Source: JACVRM01 sp963755085
GTDB lineage: Bacteria; Actinomycetota; Thermoleophilia; Gaiellales; Gaiellaceae
Reading direction: 5' to 3'
Assembly: GCA_963755085.1 (NCBI GenBank)
Contig: CAVWIN010000020.1
Coordinates: 77,006-141,005 of the forward strand
Length of the DNA: 64,000 nt
The notes below the pieces were generated by a model. It made no database searches. It was not told where the DNA came from and worked only from the letters and a program-made list of their open reading frames with translations. The position numbers were made by a program, and so were the translations under genes. Numbering within the stretch: position 1 is the first letter of the stretch; every line of letters starts with the position of its first letter. Below are positions 51,004-59,187 of this stretch, in pieces.

Positions 51004-52200
51004 CTAACCGCTTGGGAACGGCGTCACCGGGGGCATCAGGTTCCCCGGCGAGAAGCGCTTGACCAGCACCGGCTTCTGCTTGCCGTTCGCCTGCGTCACC
51101 AGCTTGACCGAGAACATCGGCTGGATCATCGCGTGGTCCTGCTGGCGAATCCGCATGACGCCCTTCGGGCCCACGAACTGCCAGCCCTCCAGCGAGCTGA
51201 TCATCTTGTCGACGTCACTGCCGCCGGTCTTCTGGACGGCGTGCACGATCATCTGCGCCTCGACGAAGCCGTCGGGCGTGAAGATGTCAGGCACCTGGTT
51301 GCGCTTGCGCATCGTCTTGACGAGCCAGTCGTTGACCTTGTTGTGGGGAGCTATTGAGACGTAGTGCGACAGGAACGTGATCCCGTCCGGATAGGCACTC
51401 CACGTGGCGCGCTCGGCGAGGCCCGTGGTCACCGTCGTCGACTTGAGCACGCCCTGCTGGTCGAGCGCCTTCCACATGGCCGGGCCGGTCGTGCCCGCCC
51501 AGGCGACGAAGAGGAGGTCCGGGTTCTGCTGCTTTGCCTGCTGCGCGAACGGGGTGAAGTCGGTCGCGGTCAACGGCACGAGCACCTTGTTGACCGTGTG
51601 ACCCCGTGAACCGAGCACGGCCTGGACGGCCGCGACGTTGCCCTGGCCGAAGGCGTAGTCCTGGGCGAAGACGGTGATCTTCTTGCCGACGCCCTTCCCG
51701 AGGATCTCCTTCGCGGCCAGGATGTCCTGGTAGGTCTGGCGCCCGGAGCGGAACGTGTAGCGGTTCGCGCCGGTGATGCCGTCGCCTGCCGCCGGGCCGG
51801 AGAGGAACAGCACCTTGTTCTGGGCGGCGATCGGAGCGAGCGCCAGCCCCACGGTGGTGGAGGTCGCGCCCCCGATGATCTTGTAGCCCTGGCCGATCAG
51901 GTCCTTGGCCGTGGTGACCGCGTTCGCGGCGACGCCGGCGTCGTCGTTGAACGAGAAGACGATCTTGTGGCCGTTGACCGTGTTCGTCCCGTGGGTCAGG
52001 TACTGCATGCCGAGGCGCAGACCCTCCTCGTACATCGCTCCGTACGCGGCAAGCGGCCCCGACTTCGAGTAGATGATCCCGACCTTGACGGTGCTGGCCT
52101 GCGTGGACGCAGCCGTCGTCTGGGCGGTGACCCCTGCAATCGCCAGCAGCGCGACGGCTGTGACGAGCAACGCGAGCCGACTCCTGGTCCCGCGATTCAT
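51004..52200 (-). CDS. livK: Branched-chain-type ABC transporter substrate-binding protein (LivK-like)
   Basis: 398 aa with signal peptide (SRLALLVTAVALLAIAGVTA). Type I periplasmic-binding fold: VKVGIIYSKSGPLAAYGAMY, DLIGQGYKIIGGATSTTVGL, VFAQDYAFGQGNVAAVQAVL. Liv-type receptors of this group bind amino acids, amides, aromatic or short-chain acids. First gene of the operon; AGGAGGCAGGG precedes the ATG. Ligand unknown. Confidence 0.94.
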   Translation of the reverse strand: MNRGTRSRLALLVTAVALLAIAGVTAQTTAASTQASTVKVGIIYSKSGPLAAYGAMYEEGLRLGMQYLTHGTNTVNGHKIVFSFNDDAGVAANAVTTAKDLIGQGYKIIGGATSTTVGLALAPIAAQNKVLFLSGPAAGDGITGANRYTFRSGRQTYQDILAAKEILGKGVGKKITVFAQDYAFGQGNVAAVQAVLGSRGHTVNKVLVPLTATDFTPFAQQAKQQNPDLLFVAWAGTTGPAMWKALDQQGVLKSTTVTTGLAERATWSAYPDGITFLSHYVSIAPHNKVNDWLVKTMRKRNQVPDIFTPDGFVEAQMIVHAVQKTGGSDVDKMISSLEGWQFVGPKGVMRIRQQDHAMIQPMFSVKLVTQANGKQKPVLVKRFSPGNLMPPVTPFPSG

Positions 52201-52229
52201 CCCTGCCTCCTCTTACGTAGAAAAAACTG

Positions 52230-52246
52230 AGACCCGATTCAGGTCT
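52230..52246. promoter_or_regulatory. Imperfect inverted repeat near the operon transcription start
   Basis: AGACC(C)GATTCA(G)GTCT, with AGACC / GGTCT arms on the minus strand and 7-nt spacing, about 5-15 bp downstream of the predicted start. A candidate site for the operon's TetR regulator. Confidence 0.4.
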
Positions 52247-52256
52247 TAGGGCCGCG

Positions 52257-52286
52257 ACCTTACGCCGCTCGTGCCGACCGTGTCAA
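52257..52286 (-). promoter_or_regulatory. Sigma-70-type promoter for the Liv/acyl-CoA operon
   Basis: Reading leftward: TTGACA (52286-52281), 18-bp spacer, TAAGGT (52262-52257), placing the start near 52250, about 50 bp before the livK ATG. A consensus -35 is rare in this GC-rich DNA, which strengthens the call. Confidence 0.6.
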
Positions 52287-52362
52287 GTTCTGCACAATCG
52301 GCGGCGCGGCGGCCACGGCACCAAGGACCCCTCCTCGGACGGGCGTATCGGCCCGCGGTGAG

Positions 52363-52890
52363 TTACGACGAGTTTTCGGTCGTTTTGTTGCCGAGATCCT
52401 CGGCCACCAGACCGAAGAGCACGCTGTCGACCCATTCGCCGTGGCGCATGTACGCCTTGCGGCGCACGCCCTCGCGCACGAATCCGGAGCGCTCGGCATG
52501 CGCCATCGCCCGCTCGTTGAAGCCGTAGATCTCGAGCTGGAGCCGGTGGTAGCCGAGCTCGTCGAGCAGGTAGCGCTGGAAGATCCGGGCTGCCTCGTCC
52601 GCGACGCGCCTACCGCGGAAGTCAGGGTGCACGGCGAGACCGCCGATGTTGGCGATGCGGCTGCGGCGGTTCGCGACCTCGAAGCCCATGGCGCCCGCGC
52701 GCTCGCCGTCGGCTTCGATCACGAAGCGCCCGAAGTCCTCGGGCTCGGTCTGCGAGCGCTCGATCTCGGCGCGGACGCCGTCCCGGTCGCGGACGCGCAC
52801 GGCGGCGAGGAACGGCTCGACCTCGTCGTGCGAGAACAGGTCGACGAGGAACTCGACGTCCTCGGGCTCCGCGCGGCGGATGCGGATCAT
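52363..52890 (-). CDS. GNAT-family N-acetyltransferase
   Basis: 175 aa. IRIRRAEPEDVEFLVDLFSH opening, acetyl-CoA loop VHPDFRGRRVADEAARIFQR, then LGYHRLQLEIYGFNERAMAH and SGFVREGVRRKAYMRHGEW, the RimJ/L-like layout. The ATG overlaps the EamA stop by 4 bp, so it is the last gene of a three-gene operon. Confidence 0.92.
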   Translation of the reverse strand: MIRIRRAEPEDVEFLVDLFSHDEVEPFLAAVRVRDRDGVRAEIERSQTEPEDFGRFVIEADGERAGAMGFEVANRRSRIANIGGLAVHPDFRGRRVADEAARIFQRYLLDELGYHRLQLEIYGFNERAMAHAERSGFVREGVRRKAYMRHGEWVDSVLFGLVAEDLGNKTTENSS

Positions 52891-53801
52891 GCGGGCGGCG
52901 CTGTCGCGGCCGCCTGGCGGCGGCGAGGCAAGCTGACAGTGCCCGAGCCGAGCGCCACGCCCGCGAGGATGACGGCGAGCGCCCCAACCGTGCCGGCGCC
53001 GAGCGGCTCGCTGAGGAAGACGGCGCCGTAGAGCAGCGCTGCAGGCGGCAGCAGGTACGTCACCAGTGTCGTGCGTGAGGCGCCGTACAGCCGGAACATG
53101 CGGAAGAGGACGAGCTGCGCGAGCGCGGTGCCGCCGATGCCAAGCGCCAGGATCGACGCGATCGCCTTCCAGCCCGGCATGTCGTGGGGCGCCTGCACCA
53201 CCGCGATCGGCGCGAGCACGATCGCTGCGCCGACGACGGTGCCCGCCGCGAGCACCGGACCGGCGATCTCGCCCGTGCGCGCCTGTCCGTAGAGGGCGCC
53301 AGAGGCATAGAACAGCGACGCGACCACGACGGCGAGCGTCCCCGCAGCCGCCCACCAGCCGCCGCCGGGCTGCGCGCCCGCCAGCAGGATCACGCCGGCG
53401 AACCCGAGCACGATGCCGGCCAGGCGGGCGCCGGTCGCGCGCTCGCTCGGGCGCACCTTGATCGCGAGCAGCACGACGAAGAGCGGGACGGTCGCATTGG
53501 CGACGGCGGCGATCCCGGAGTCGACGTGCGTCTCGCCCCAGGCGATGAGCGTGAACGGGATCGCCGCGTTGATCGTGCCGAGCACAAGCGCCGGCACGGC
53601 GGCGGCCCGCAGCTCGGCCGCGCCCCGGCGGACGCCGCGCGTCGCGAGCACGAACGGGACGAGCAGGAGTGCGGCCAGGGCGACGCGGATGAACATGAGC
53701 GTCGCCGGCTCGACGTCGCGGACGGCGACCTTGATGAACAGGTACGAGGCACCCCACACGGCCGCGAGCAGCGAGATCGAGACGACGTAGCCGCGACTCA
53801 C
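52887..53801 (-). CDS. EamA-family (DMT) transporter
   Basis: 304 aa from GTG 53801, ten helices in two EamA repeats: SISLLAAVWGASYLFIKVAV opens repeat 1, FIRVALAALLLVPFVL, and TTLVTYLLPPAALLYGAVFL in repeat 2. Exporter of amino acids or metabolites. Closely similar in layout to the upstream gene, suggesting tandem duplication. Confidence 0.93.
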   Translation of the reverse strand: MSRGYVVSISLLAAVWGASYLFIKVAVRDVEPATLMFIRVALAALLLVPFVLATRGVRRGAAELRAAAVPALVLGTINAAIPFTLIAWGETHVDSGIAAVANATVPLFVVLLAIKVRPSERATGARLAGIVLGFAGVILLAGAQPGGGWWAAAGTLAVVVASLFYASGALYGQARTGEIAGPVLAAGTVVGAAIVLAPIAVVQAPHDMPGWKAIASILALGIGGTALAQLVLFRMFRLYGASRTTLVTYLLPPAALLYGAVFLSEPLGAGTVGALAVILAGVALGSGTVSLPRRRQAAATAPPA

Positions 53802-54703
53802 GGGGCCGGCTCCGGGAGCGCCGGGCGGCGGCGCGCGAGCCGGATGCTGCCGGTTCCGAGCGCGACGCCGCCGAGGATGAGGACCAGGCCTCCGATCGCG
53901 CTGACGCGAACCTGTTCGCCGAGGATAACGGCGCCGTAGGCAACGGCGATCGGCGGGACGAGGTAGGTGACGAGGATCGCCTTGGACGCCCCGGCGCCGG
54001 CGATCAGGCCGTAGTAGAGAACGTAGGCGACGGCGGTCCCGGCGATGCCGAGCGCGAGCATCGAACCGGTGACCTTCCAGCCCGGGAGGTGGTGCGGCGC
54101 CTGCGCGATCCCGAACGGCATCGTCACGAGCGTCGCCGCGATCAGCGACCCGGTGGCGACGATCAGCGGCTGGACGTGGCCGAGCGCGCGCCCGCCGAAG
54201 AGCGCGGCGAGCGCATAGAGGGCTGCGGCGAGGACCACGGCCGCGGCGCGGATGGGGCTGGAGCCGCCGCCGGGGAAGCCGACGAGCGCGGCGACGCCGA
54301 GGAAGCCGAGGACGAGCCCGCCCAGGCGGATGCCGGTCACGCGCTGGCTGCGGTCGATCCAGATCGCGAGGAGCGCGGTGAAGAGCGGCGCGGAGGCCTG
54401 AAGGATGGCGGTGAGGCCCGAGTCGACATCCTGCTCGGCCCAGGAGATGAGCCAGAAGGGCAGCACCGAGTTGAGCACGCCCATCACAAGGAGCGACTTC
54501 CACGCGGCGCGCAGCCCGGCCGCGGTGGCGCGCGCGCCGACCGCGACGACGGCCACAGGCACGAGGGTGAGCGAGGCGAGCCCGACGCGCACCCAGATCA
54601 GCGTCGCCGGCGCGAGCTCGCGGACGCCGACCTTGATGAACAGGAACGACGCGCCCCAGATCGCAGACAGCGCAAGCAGCATCACCAGGTGGCGACGGCT
54701 CAT
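53798..54703 (-). CDS. EamA-family (DMT) transporter
   Basis: 301 aa from ATG 54703. LVMLLALSAIWGASFLFIKV, VRELAPATLIWVRVGLASLT, WKVTGSMLALGIAGTAVAYV, AILVTYLVPPIAVAYGAVIL. First gene of the operon. Its divergent intergenic region carries two copies of the palindromic repeat. Confidence 0.93.
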   Translation of the reverse strand: MSRRHLVMLLALSAIWGASFLFIKVGVRELAPATLIWVRVGLASLTLVPVAVVAVGARATAAGLRAAWKSLLVMGVLNSVLPFWLISWAEQDVDSGLTAILQASAPLFTALLAIWIDRSQRVTGIRLGGLVLGFLGVAALVGFPGGGSSPIRAAAVVLAAALYALAALFGGRALGHVQPLIVATGSLIAATLVTMPFGIAQAPHHLPGWKVTGSMLALGIAGTAVAYVLYYGLIAGAGASKAILVTYLVPPIAVAYGAVILGEQVRVSAIGGLVLILGGVALGTGSIRLARRRPALPEPAP

Positions 54704-54776
54704 ACCGACTCCAACGCGCGAGACCCCATGGGTGTGAGAACGATGACGGACCCCGATCCATTCGGGCCCCGCCCTC

Positions 54777-54795
54777 AACAGGGACAGTCCCTGTT
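54777..54795. repeat. Dispersed palindromic repeat, copy 2
   Basis: AACAGGGAC-A-GTCCCTGTT, 9-bp perfect arms. Identical core to copy 1 at 4530. Lies in the divergent region between EamA and purL. Confidence 0.85.
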
Positions 54796-54806
54796 AAGGC
54801 ATCAGC

Positions 54807-54845
54807 GCCGCTTCTTAACAGGGACTGTCCCTGTTAAGAAGCGGC
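54807..54845. repeat. Dispersed palindromic repeat, copy 3 (extended)
   Basis: Same core with arms extended to 19 bp each (GCCGCTTCTTAACAGGGAC on the left) around a single T. It begins 11 bp after copy 2 and ends 34 bp before the proposed purL start, so it could form a long hairpin in the purL leader. Confidence 0.88.
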
Positions 54846-54879
54846 CGTCCCCTCCGGGGCACCATCTAGCATCCGGCCT

Positions 54880-56952
54880 CTGACGTCGGTCGCCGCCCAG
54901 CCGCTCCATCGCACGCTCGGCCTGACGGACGGCGAGCTGGACCGGATCTGCGAGCTGATCGAGCGCCAGCCGAACCACTTCGAGCTCGCCGTCTTCTCGC
55001 TGCTCTGGTCTGAGCACTGCGCGTACAAGCACTCCGCGCCGCTCCTCAAGCGGCTGCCGTCGACCGGCCCGCGCGTGCTCCAGGGGCCTGGCGAGAACGC
55101 CGGCGTCGTCGACCTGGGCGACGGCCAGGCTGTGACCTTCAAGGTCGAGAGCCACAACCACCCGTCCGCGGTCGAGCCGTTCCAGGGAGCGGCCACCGGC
55201 GTCGGCGGGATTCTCCGCGACATCCTCGCCATGGGGGCCCGCCCGATCGCGTTCCTCGACGGGCTGCGCTTCGGGTCGCCCGACCACCGCTTCGAGCGCG
55301 CCGTCGAGGGCATCGGCCACTACGGCAACTCGTGCGGCGTCGCGACTGTCGGCGGCGAAGCCGTCTTCGACCCGGCCTACGAGGACAACTGCCTCGTCAA
55401 CGCAATGTGCGTCGGGCTGCTCCCGGTCGACCGTCTCACGCGCGCGGGCGCGCGCGGGACCGGCAACGCGATCGTCCTCTACGGCGCGACGACCGGCCGC
55501 GACGGCATCGGCGGCGCCAGCGTGCTGGCCAGCCAGGACCTGGCCGAGGGCAGCTCCGAGAAGCGGCCGTCCGTCCAGATCGGCGACCCGTTCACCGGCA
55601 AGAAACTGATCGAGGCCTCCGGCGAGCTGGTCGAGCGCGGGCTCGTCGAGTCGCTGCAGGACTGCGGCGCCGCCGGGCTCGCCTCGTCCCTGTCGGAGAT
55701 GGCCAGCGATGCAGGCATCGACGTGCACCTCGACCGCGTGCCGCTCCGCGAGGACGACCTCGAGCCGTGGGAGGTGATGATCTCGGAGAGCCAGGAGCGG
55801 ATGGTCGCGGTCGTCCGGCCCGAGCGGCTCGACAAGGTCTTCGACGTGTGCAGCCGCTGGGAGCTCGCGCACGCCGTCATCGGCGAGGTCACCGATACCG
55901 GCGAGCTCCGCTGCTTCGACGGCGAGGATCTGCTCGCCGCGATCCCGGCGAGCGCGCTGACCGAGGACGCGCCGCGCTACCGCGTCCCGCAGACGCCGCG
56001 CGAGCCGCAGCCCCCGGCGCCATCGGTCAGCGGCCCGCCGATGGCCGAGGCGCTCGTCGACCTGCTCGGCTCGCCGAACCTGCGCAGCCGCGCCTGGATC
56101 TACCGCCGCTACGACCACCTCGTCGGCTCGCGCACGATCCGCCGCCCCGGCCTGGACGCGGCGGTGCTGCGCCTCGACGGCACACGGGGACTCGCCGTCT
56201 CGCTCGACGGCACCGGCCGCATCGGCCGGCTCGACCCCCGCACCGGCGGCGCGCTGGCGGTGCTCGAGGCCGCGCGCAACGTCGCCTGCGCCGGCGGCGA
56301 ACCGCTCGCGGTGACGGACTGCCTCAACTTCGGCAACCCGGAGAAGCCTGAGATGGCATGGGAGCTGGCCGAGGCGATCGAGGGCATCGCGGAGGCATGC
56401 GAGGCGCTCGGCATCCCCGTCGTGTCCGGCAACGTCTCGCTCTACAACGAGACCGGCGGCCGCGCGATCCACCCGACGCCGGTGGTCGGCTGCGTGGGCC
56501 TCGTCGCCGACGTCCGCCGCGTGCCCGGCATGTGGCGCAAGGGCGACGCGATCTACCTCGCCGGCGCACCGGCGCTGGCGCTGGACGGGTCGGAGTACCA
56601 GGCCCGCTACGGGGAGCTTGCCGGTCGCCCCGCCGAGCTCGATCTCGCTGCCGAGGCGCGGCTGATCGCGTTCCTGCACGAGGTCGCGCCCGCCGCGAGC
56701 CTCGTCCACGACGCCGCGGAGGGCGGGCTGGCGGTCTGTCTGGCGGAAGCCGCTACCGTCAGCGGCATCGGCGCCGGGCTGAATCTCGAGGACGACGCGG
56801 TGACGCTGTTCGGCGAGGGCGGCGGACAGGCGATCGTCGCCGCCGACGCCGGGCTGAGCGCCGACGTCCCGCTACGCCGCATCGGCACCGTCGGCGGCGA
56901 GACGCTGCTTGGCGTTCCCGTTGCCCGCCTGGCCGAGGTGCACGCGACCTGA
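54880..56952 (+). CDS. purL: Phosphoribosylformylglycinamidine synthase subunit PurL, non-ATG start
   Basis: About 690 aa; converts FGAR plus glutamine-derived ammonia to FGAM. Coding similarity begins well before the first usable ATG: HRTLGLTDGELDRICELIER, then the catalytic region VFSLLWSEHCAYKHS. Between the upstream in-frame TAA (in the palindrome) and this region there is no ATG, GTG or TTG; CTG at 54880 is the only near-cognate NTG codon in place. Further motifs: GPGENAGVVDLGDGQAVTFK, ESHNHPSAVEPFQGAATGVG, GFGEG-type C-domain VTLFGEGGGQAI. Small-type PurL, so PurS and PurQ are expected elsewhere. Confidence 0.93.
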   Translation: MTSVAAQPLHRTLGLTDGELDRICELIERQPNHFELAVFSLLWSEHCAYKHSAPLLKRLPSTGPRVLQGPGENAGVVDLGDGQAVTFKVESHNHPSAVEPFQGAATGVGGILRDILAMGARPIAFLDGLRFGSPDHRFERAVEGIGHYGNSCGVATVGGEAVFDPAYEDNCLVNAMCVGLLPVDRLTRAGARGTGNAIVLYGATTGRDGIGGASVLASQDLAEGSSEKRPSVQIGDPFTGKKLIEASGELVERGLVESLQDCGAAGLASSLSEMASDAGIDVHLDRVPLREDDLEPWEVMISESQERMVAVVRPERLDKVFDVCSRWELAHAVIGEVTDTGELRCFDGEDLLAAIPASALTEDAPRYRVPQTPREPQPPAPSVSGPPMAEALVDLLGSPNLRSRAWIYRRYDHLVGSRTIRRPGLDAAVLRLDGTRGLAVSLDGTGRIGRLDPRTGGALAVLEAARNVACAGGEPLAVTDCLNFGNPEKPEMAWELAEAIEGIAEACEALGIPVVSGNVSLYNETGGRAIHPTPVVGCVGLVADVRRVPGMWRKGDAIYLAGAPALALDGSEYQARYGELAGRPAELDLAAEARLIAFLHEVAPAASLVHDAAEGGLAVCLAEAATVSGIGAGLNLEDDAVTLFGEGGGQAIVAADAGLSADVPLRRIGTVGGETLLGVPVARLAEVHAT

Positions 56953-58355
56953 TGTGCGGCATCGTCGGCATCCGCGCGCCCGAGCGCGACGTCGCCCGCC
57001 TCGCCTACTTCGCGCTCTTCGCGCTCCAGCATCGCGGCCAGGAGTCGGCCGGCATCGCCGTCTCGGACGAGGGCCGCCTGACGGCGCTGCGCGACATGGG
57101 CCTGATCACGCAGGTCTTCTCCGAGCAGAAGCTGAACGGCCTGCACGGCGAGGTCGCGATCGCGCACACACGCTATTCGACGACCGGCTCGCCGCACTGG
57201 CAGAACGCGCAGCCGCTCGTCCAGCACGGCCGCGCGCGGACGGTCGCGCTCGGCCACAACGGCAATCTGACGAACACGACCGTGCTGCGCGACGAACTCT
57301 GCGCGGCGGGCATCCGGTTGATGTCGACGTCGGATACCGAGGCGATCGCCGCGCTGATCGCGAACGACGAGCGGCCGCTGGAGCAGGCGGTCGCCGAGGC
57401 GATGCGCAAGCTCGAGGGCGCCTACTCGGTGGTCGCGCTCTCCGAGGGCAAACTCATCGCCTTCCGCGACCCGCACGCGTTCCGGCCGCTCGAGCTCGGC
57501 CGCCTCGGCGAAGACTGGGTGGTTGCCTCCGAGACGTGCGCGTTCGACCTGGTCGGAGCCAAGCATGTGCGCCCGCTCGCACCCGGCGAGCTCGTCGTCG
57601 TGGACGAGGACGGCCTGCACTCGGTGGACGCGCTGGAGCCCGCGCGGCGTGCGCTCTGCATCTTCGAGTACGTCTACCTGGCCCGGCCCGACACCGACCT
57701 CGACGGCGTCGAGGTCTACGGCGCGCGCGTGCGCATGGGCGAGCAGCTCGCGCGGGAGGCGCCGGCCGACGCCGACCTCGTGATGCCGATCCCGGACTCG
57801 GGCACGCCCGCGGCGATCGGGTTCGCGCGCGCGAGCGGCATCCCGTTCGGCGAGGGCCTGATCAAGAATCGCTACGTGGGCCGGACGTTCATCCAGCCCG
57901 AGCAGGGCATGCGCGAGCAGGGCATCCGCATGAAGTTCAACCCGCTGACCGAGATCGCCGGCAAGCGGCTCGTGATCGTCGACGACACGATCGTCCGGGG
58001 GAACACGACCCGCCAGATCACGTCGATGCTCTTCGACGCCGGCGCGCGCGAGGTGCACATCCGCGTGTCCTCGCCGCCGCTGATCTCGCCGTGCTTCTAC
58101 GGTATCGACTTCGGCGACACAGAGCAGCTCGTCGCGAGCAGCCGCAGCGTCGAGGAGGTCCGCGAGTTGCTCGGCGCGACCTCGCTCGCCCACCTGTCGC
58201 TCGAAGGCATGCAGGCCGCCGTGCAGCGCCCCGAGTCCGAGATGTGCCGCGCGTGCTTCACCGGCCGCTACCCGGCCGCCGCGCCCGTGCAGCTCGAGAA
58301 GCACCGGTTCGAGGAGCGGGAGCCCGCCCGCATCGCGGCCGGGCTCCCGCGGTAG
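56952..58355 (+). CDS. purF: Amidophosphoribosyltransferase PurF
   Basis: 467 aa. First step of purine synthesis. CGIVGI directly after Met supplies the glutaminase Cys; glutaminase features TRYSTTGSP, GHNGNLTNT; PRPP site LVIVDDTIVRGNTT. Cysteines in CIFEYVYLARPDT, SPCFYGID and CRACFTG match the four [4Fe-4S] ligands of the B. subtilis enzyme. The ATG overlaps the purL TGA. No long propeptide precedes the Cys. Confidence 0.97.
   Translation: MCGIVGIRAPERDVARLAYFALFALQHRGQESAGIAVSDEGRLTALRDMGLITQVFSEQKLNGLHGEVAIAHTRYSTTGSPHWQNAQPLVQHGRARTVALGHNGNLTNTTVLRDELCAAGIRLMSTSDTEAIAALIANDERPLEQAVAEAMRKLEGAYSVVALSEGKLIAFRDPHAFRPLELGRLGEDWVVASETCAFDLVGAKHVRPLAPGELVVVDEDGLHSVDALEPARRALCIFEYVYLARPDTDLDGVEVYGARVRMGEQLAREAPADADLVMPIPDSGTPAAIGFARASGIPFGEGLIKNRYVGRTFIQPEQGMREQGIRMKFNPLTEIAGKRLVIVDDTIVRGNTTRQITSMLFDAGAREVHIRVSSPPLISPCFYGIDFGDTEQLVASSRSVEEVRELLGATSLAHLSLEGMQAAVQRPESEMCRACFTGRYPAAAPVQLEKHRFEEREPARIAAGLPR
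58317..58349 (+). terminator. Hairpin at the 3' end of purF
   Basis: CGGGAGCCCG / CGGGCTCCCG, perfect 10-bp arms lying in the last codons of purF, ending before the stop. It may terminate the purL-purF transcript. Confidence 0.55.
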
Positions 58356-58362
58356 AGCGGCG

Positions 58363-58714
58363 CTACTGCTCGAGCACGCGGCTCGCCTTGGCGACGCCGC
58401 GGCTGATGAAGTAGCCGAACGTCAGCGCGGCGGTGATCACCATCCAGGCGTACGCGTCGACGTTGTCGTTGAACCACCAGATCAGCGTGAAGACGATCTC
58501 GAGGAACAACCAGAGCGCGAACTCGGCGTTGCCCGGCATCGGGCAGACGCGCGATGTCGGTGATCGCGATGCTGGTCGGCGCAGCGGGTCCGCCGCCCCC
58601 GGAGGTCGTGCCGGCGACGACCGTCTCGCCGCCGAACGGCGGTGGCGGCGGTGCCGGGGGCGGCCCGGGCGTGGCCGAGGACTCGGTCGGCCCGTCGGGT
58701 GGCATGGTGGACAT
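58363..58714 (-). pseudogene. Pro-rich small membrane protein, one-base frameshift
   Basis: Frame from ATG 58714 encodes a Pro/Gly-rich region (PPPAPPPPPFGGETVVAGTT) and ITDIARLPDAG, then loses sense. The neighbouring frame continues NAEFALWLFLEIVFTLIWWF and YAWMVITAALTFGYFISRGV, two membrane helices, to KASRVLEQ and stop. Removing one C from the CCC run at 58532-58534 joins them into a 116-aa protein of a known actinobacterial layout. Either decay or an indel error. Alternatively an ATG at 58539 gives a 58-aa protein. Confidence 0.7.
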
Positions 58715-58728
58715 GACTCCCTCCTTTC

Positions 58729-59151
58729 TCAGGCCGCGTGGCCCGGGACGTGGACGATCTCGAGCTTCAGACCGTCGGGATCGAAGAAGAAGACGGCGTA
58801 GTAGCCCGGCGTGTACCCGTACTCCTGCGGGTCAGTCTCGACCTCGGCGTCGTGGCTCCGGAGCCATTCCGCCCGCTCGTCGACGACCGAGCGCGACTGC
58901 GCCTCGAACGCCACGTGGTGCAGCCCGACCGAGTAGCGGTCGTAGCCGGCGCCGATCTGGGACGGCTGCGCGGAGCGAATCCCGATCGACGTGCCGGGGC
59001 CGCTCAGGTACCAGATCGTCTCGCCGCGCTCGCCCTCGACCTCGCTGATGCCGTGCCAGCCGAGGGGGCCGAGCAGATCGCGGTAGAACGGCAGGCTCCG
59101 CTCCACCGAGCGGACGACGAGGTCCACGTGGTGAACGCCGGAAGATCGCAA
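58729..59151 (-). CDS. VOC-family (glyoxalase/dioxygenase-like) protein
   Basis: 140 aa. VHHVDLVVRSVERSLPFYRD, YDRYSVGLHHVAFEAQS, YYAVFFFDPDGLKLEIVHVP; metal ligands His, His and Glu in place. Lies between purF and ctaG-like genes, in the opposite orientation to the purine genes. Substrate unknown. Confidence 0.93.
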   Translation of the reverse strand: MRSSGVHHVDLVVRSVERSLPFYRDLLGPLGWHGISEVEGERGETIWYLSGPGTSIGIRSAQPSQIGAGYDRYSVGLHHVAFEAQSRSVVDERAEWLRSHDAEVETDPQEYGYTPGYYAVFFFDPDGLKLEIVHVPGHAA

Positions 59152-59187
59152 CAGGCGTCACTTCCGGCTGTGGAGCGCGAATCCTGC

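Noticed and set aside
52201..52362. Small gene in the 162-bp gap before the Liv operon
   Set aside because: No frame with a plausible start, ribosome site and pattern; the stretch is better explained by the promoter and operator.
54777..54845. CRISPR array
   Set aside because: Only two palindromic units of different length with 11 bp between them; no regular spacers and no cas genes in the window.
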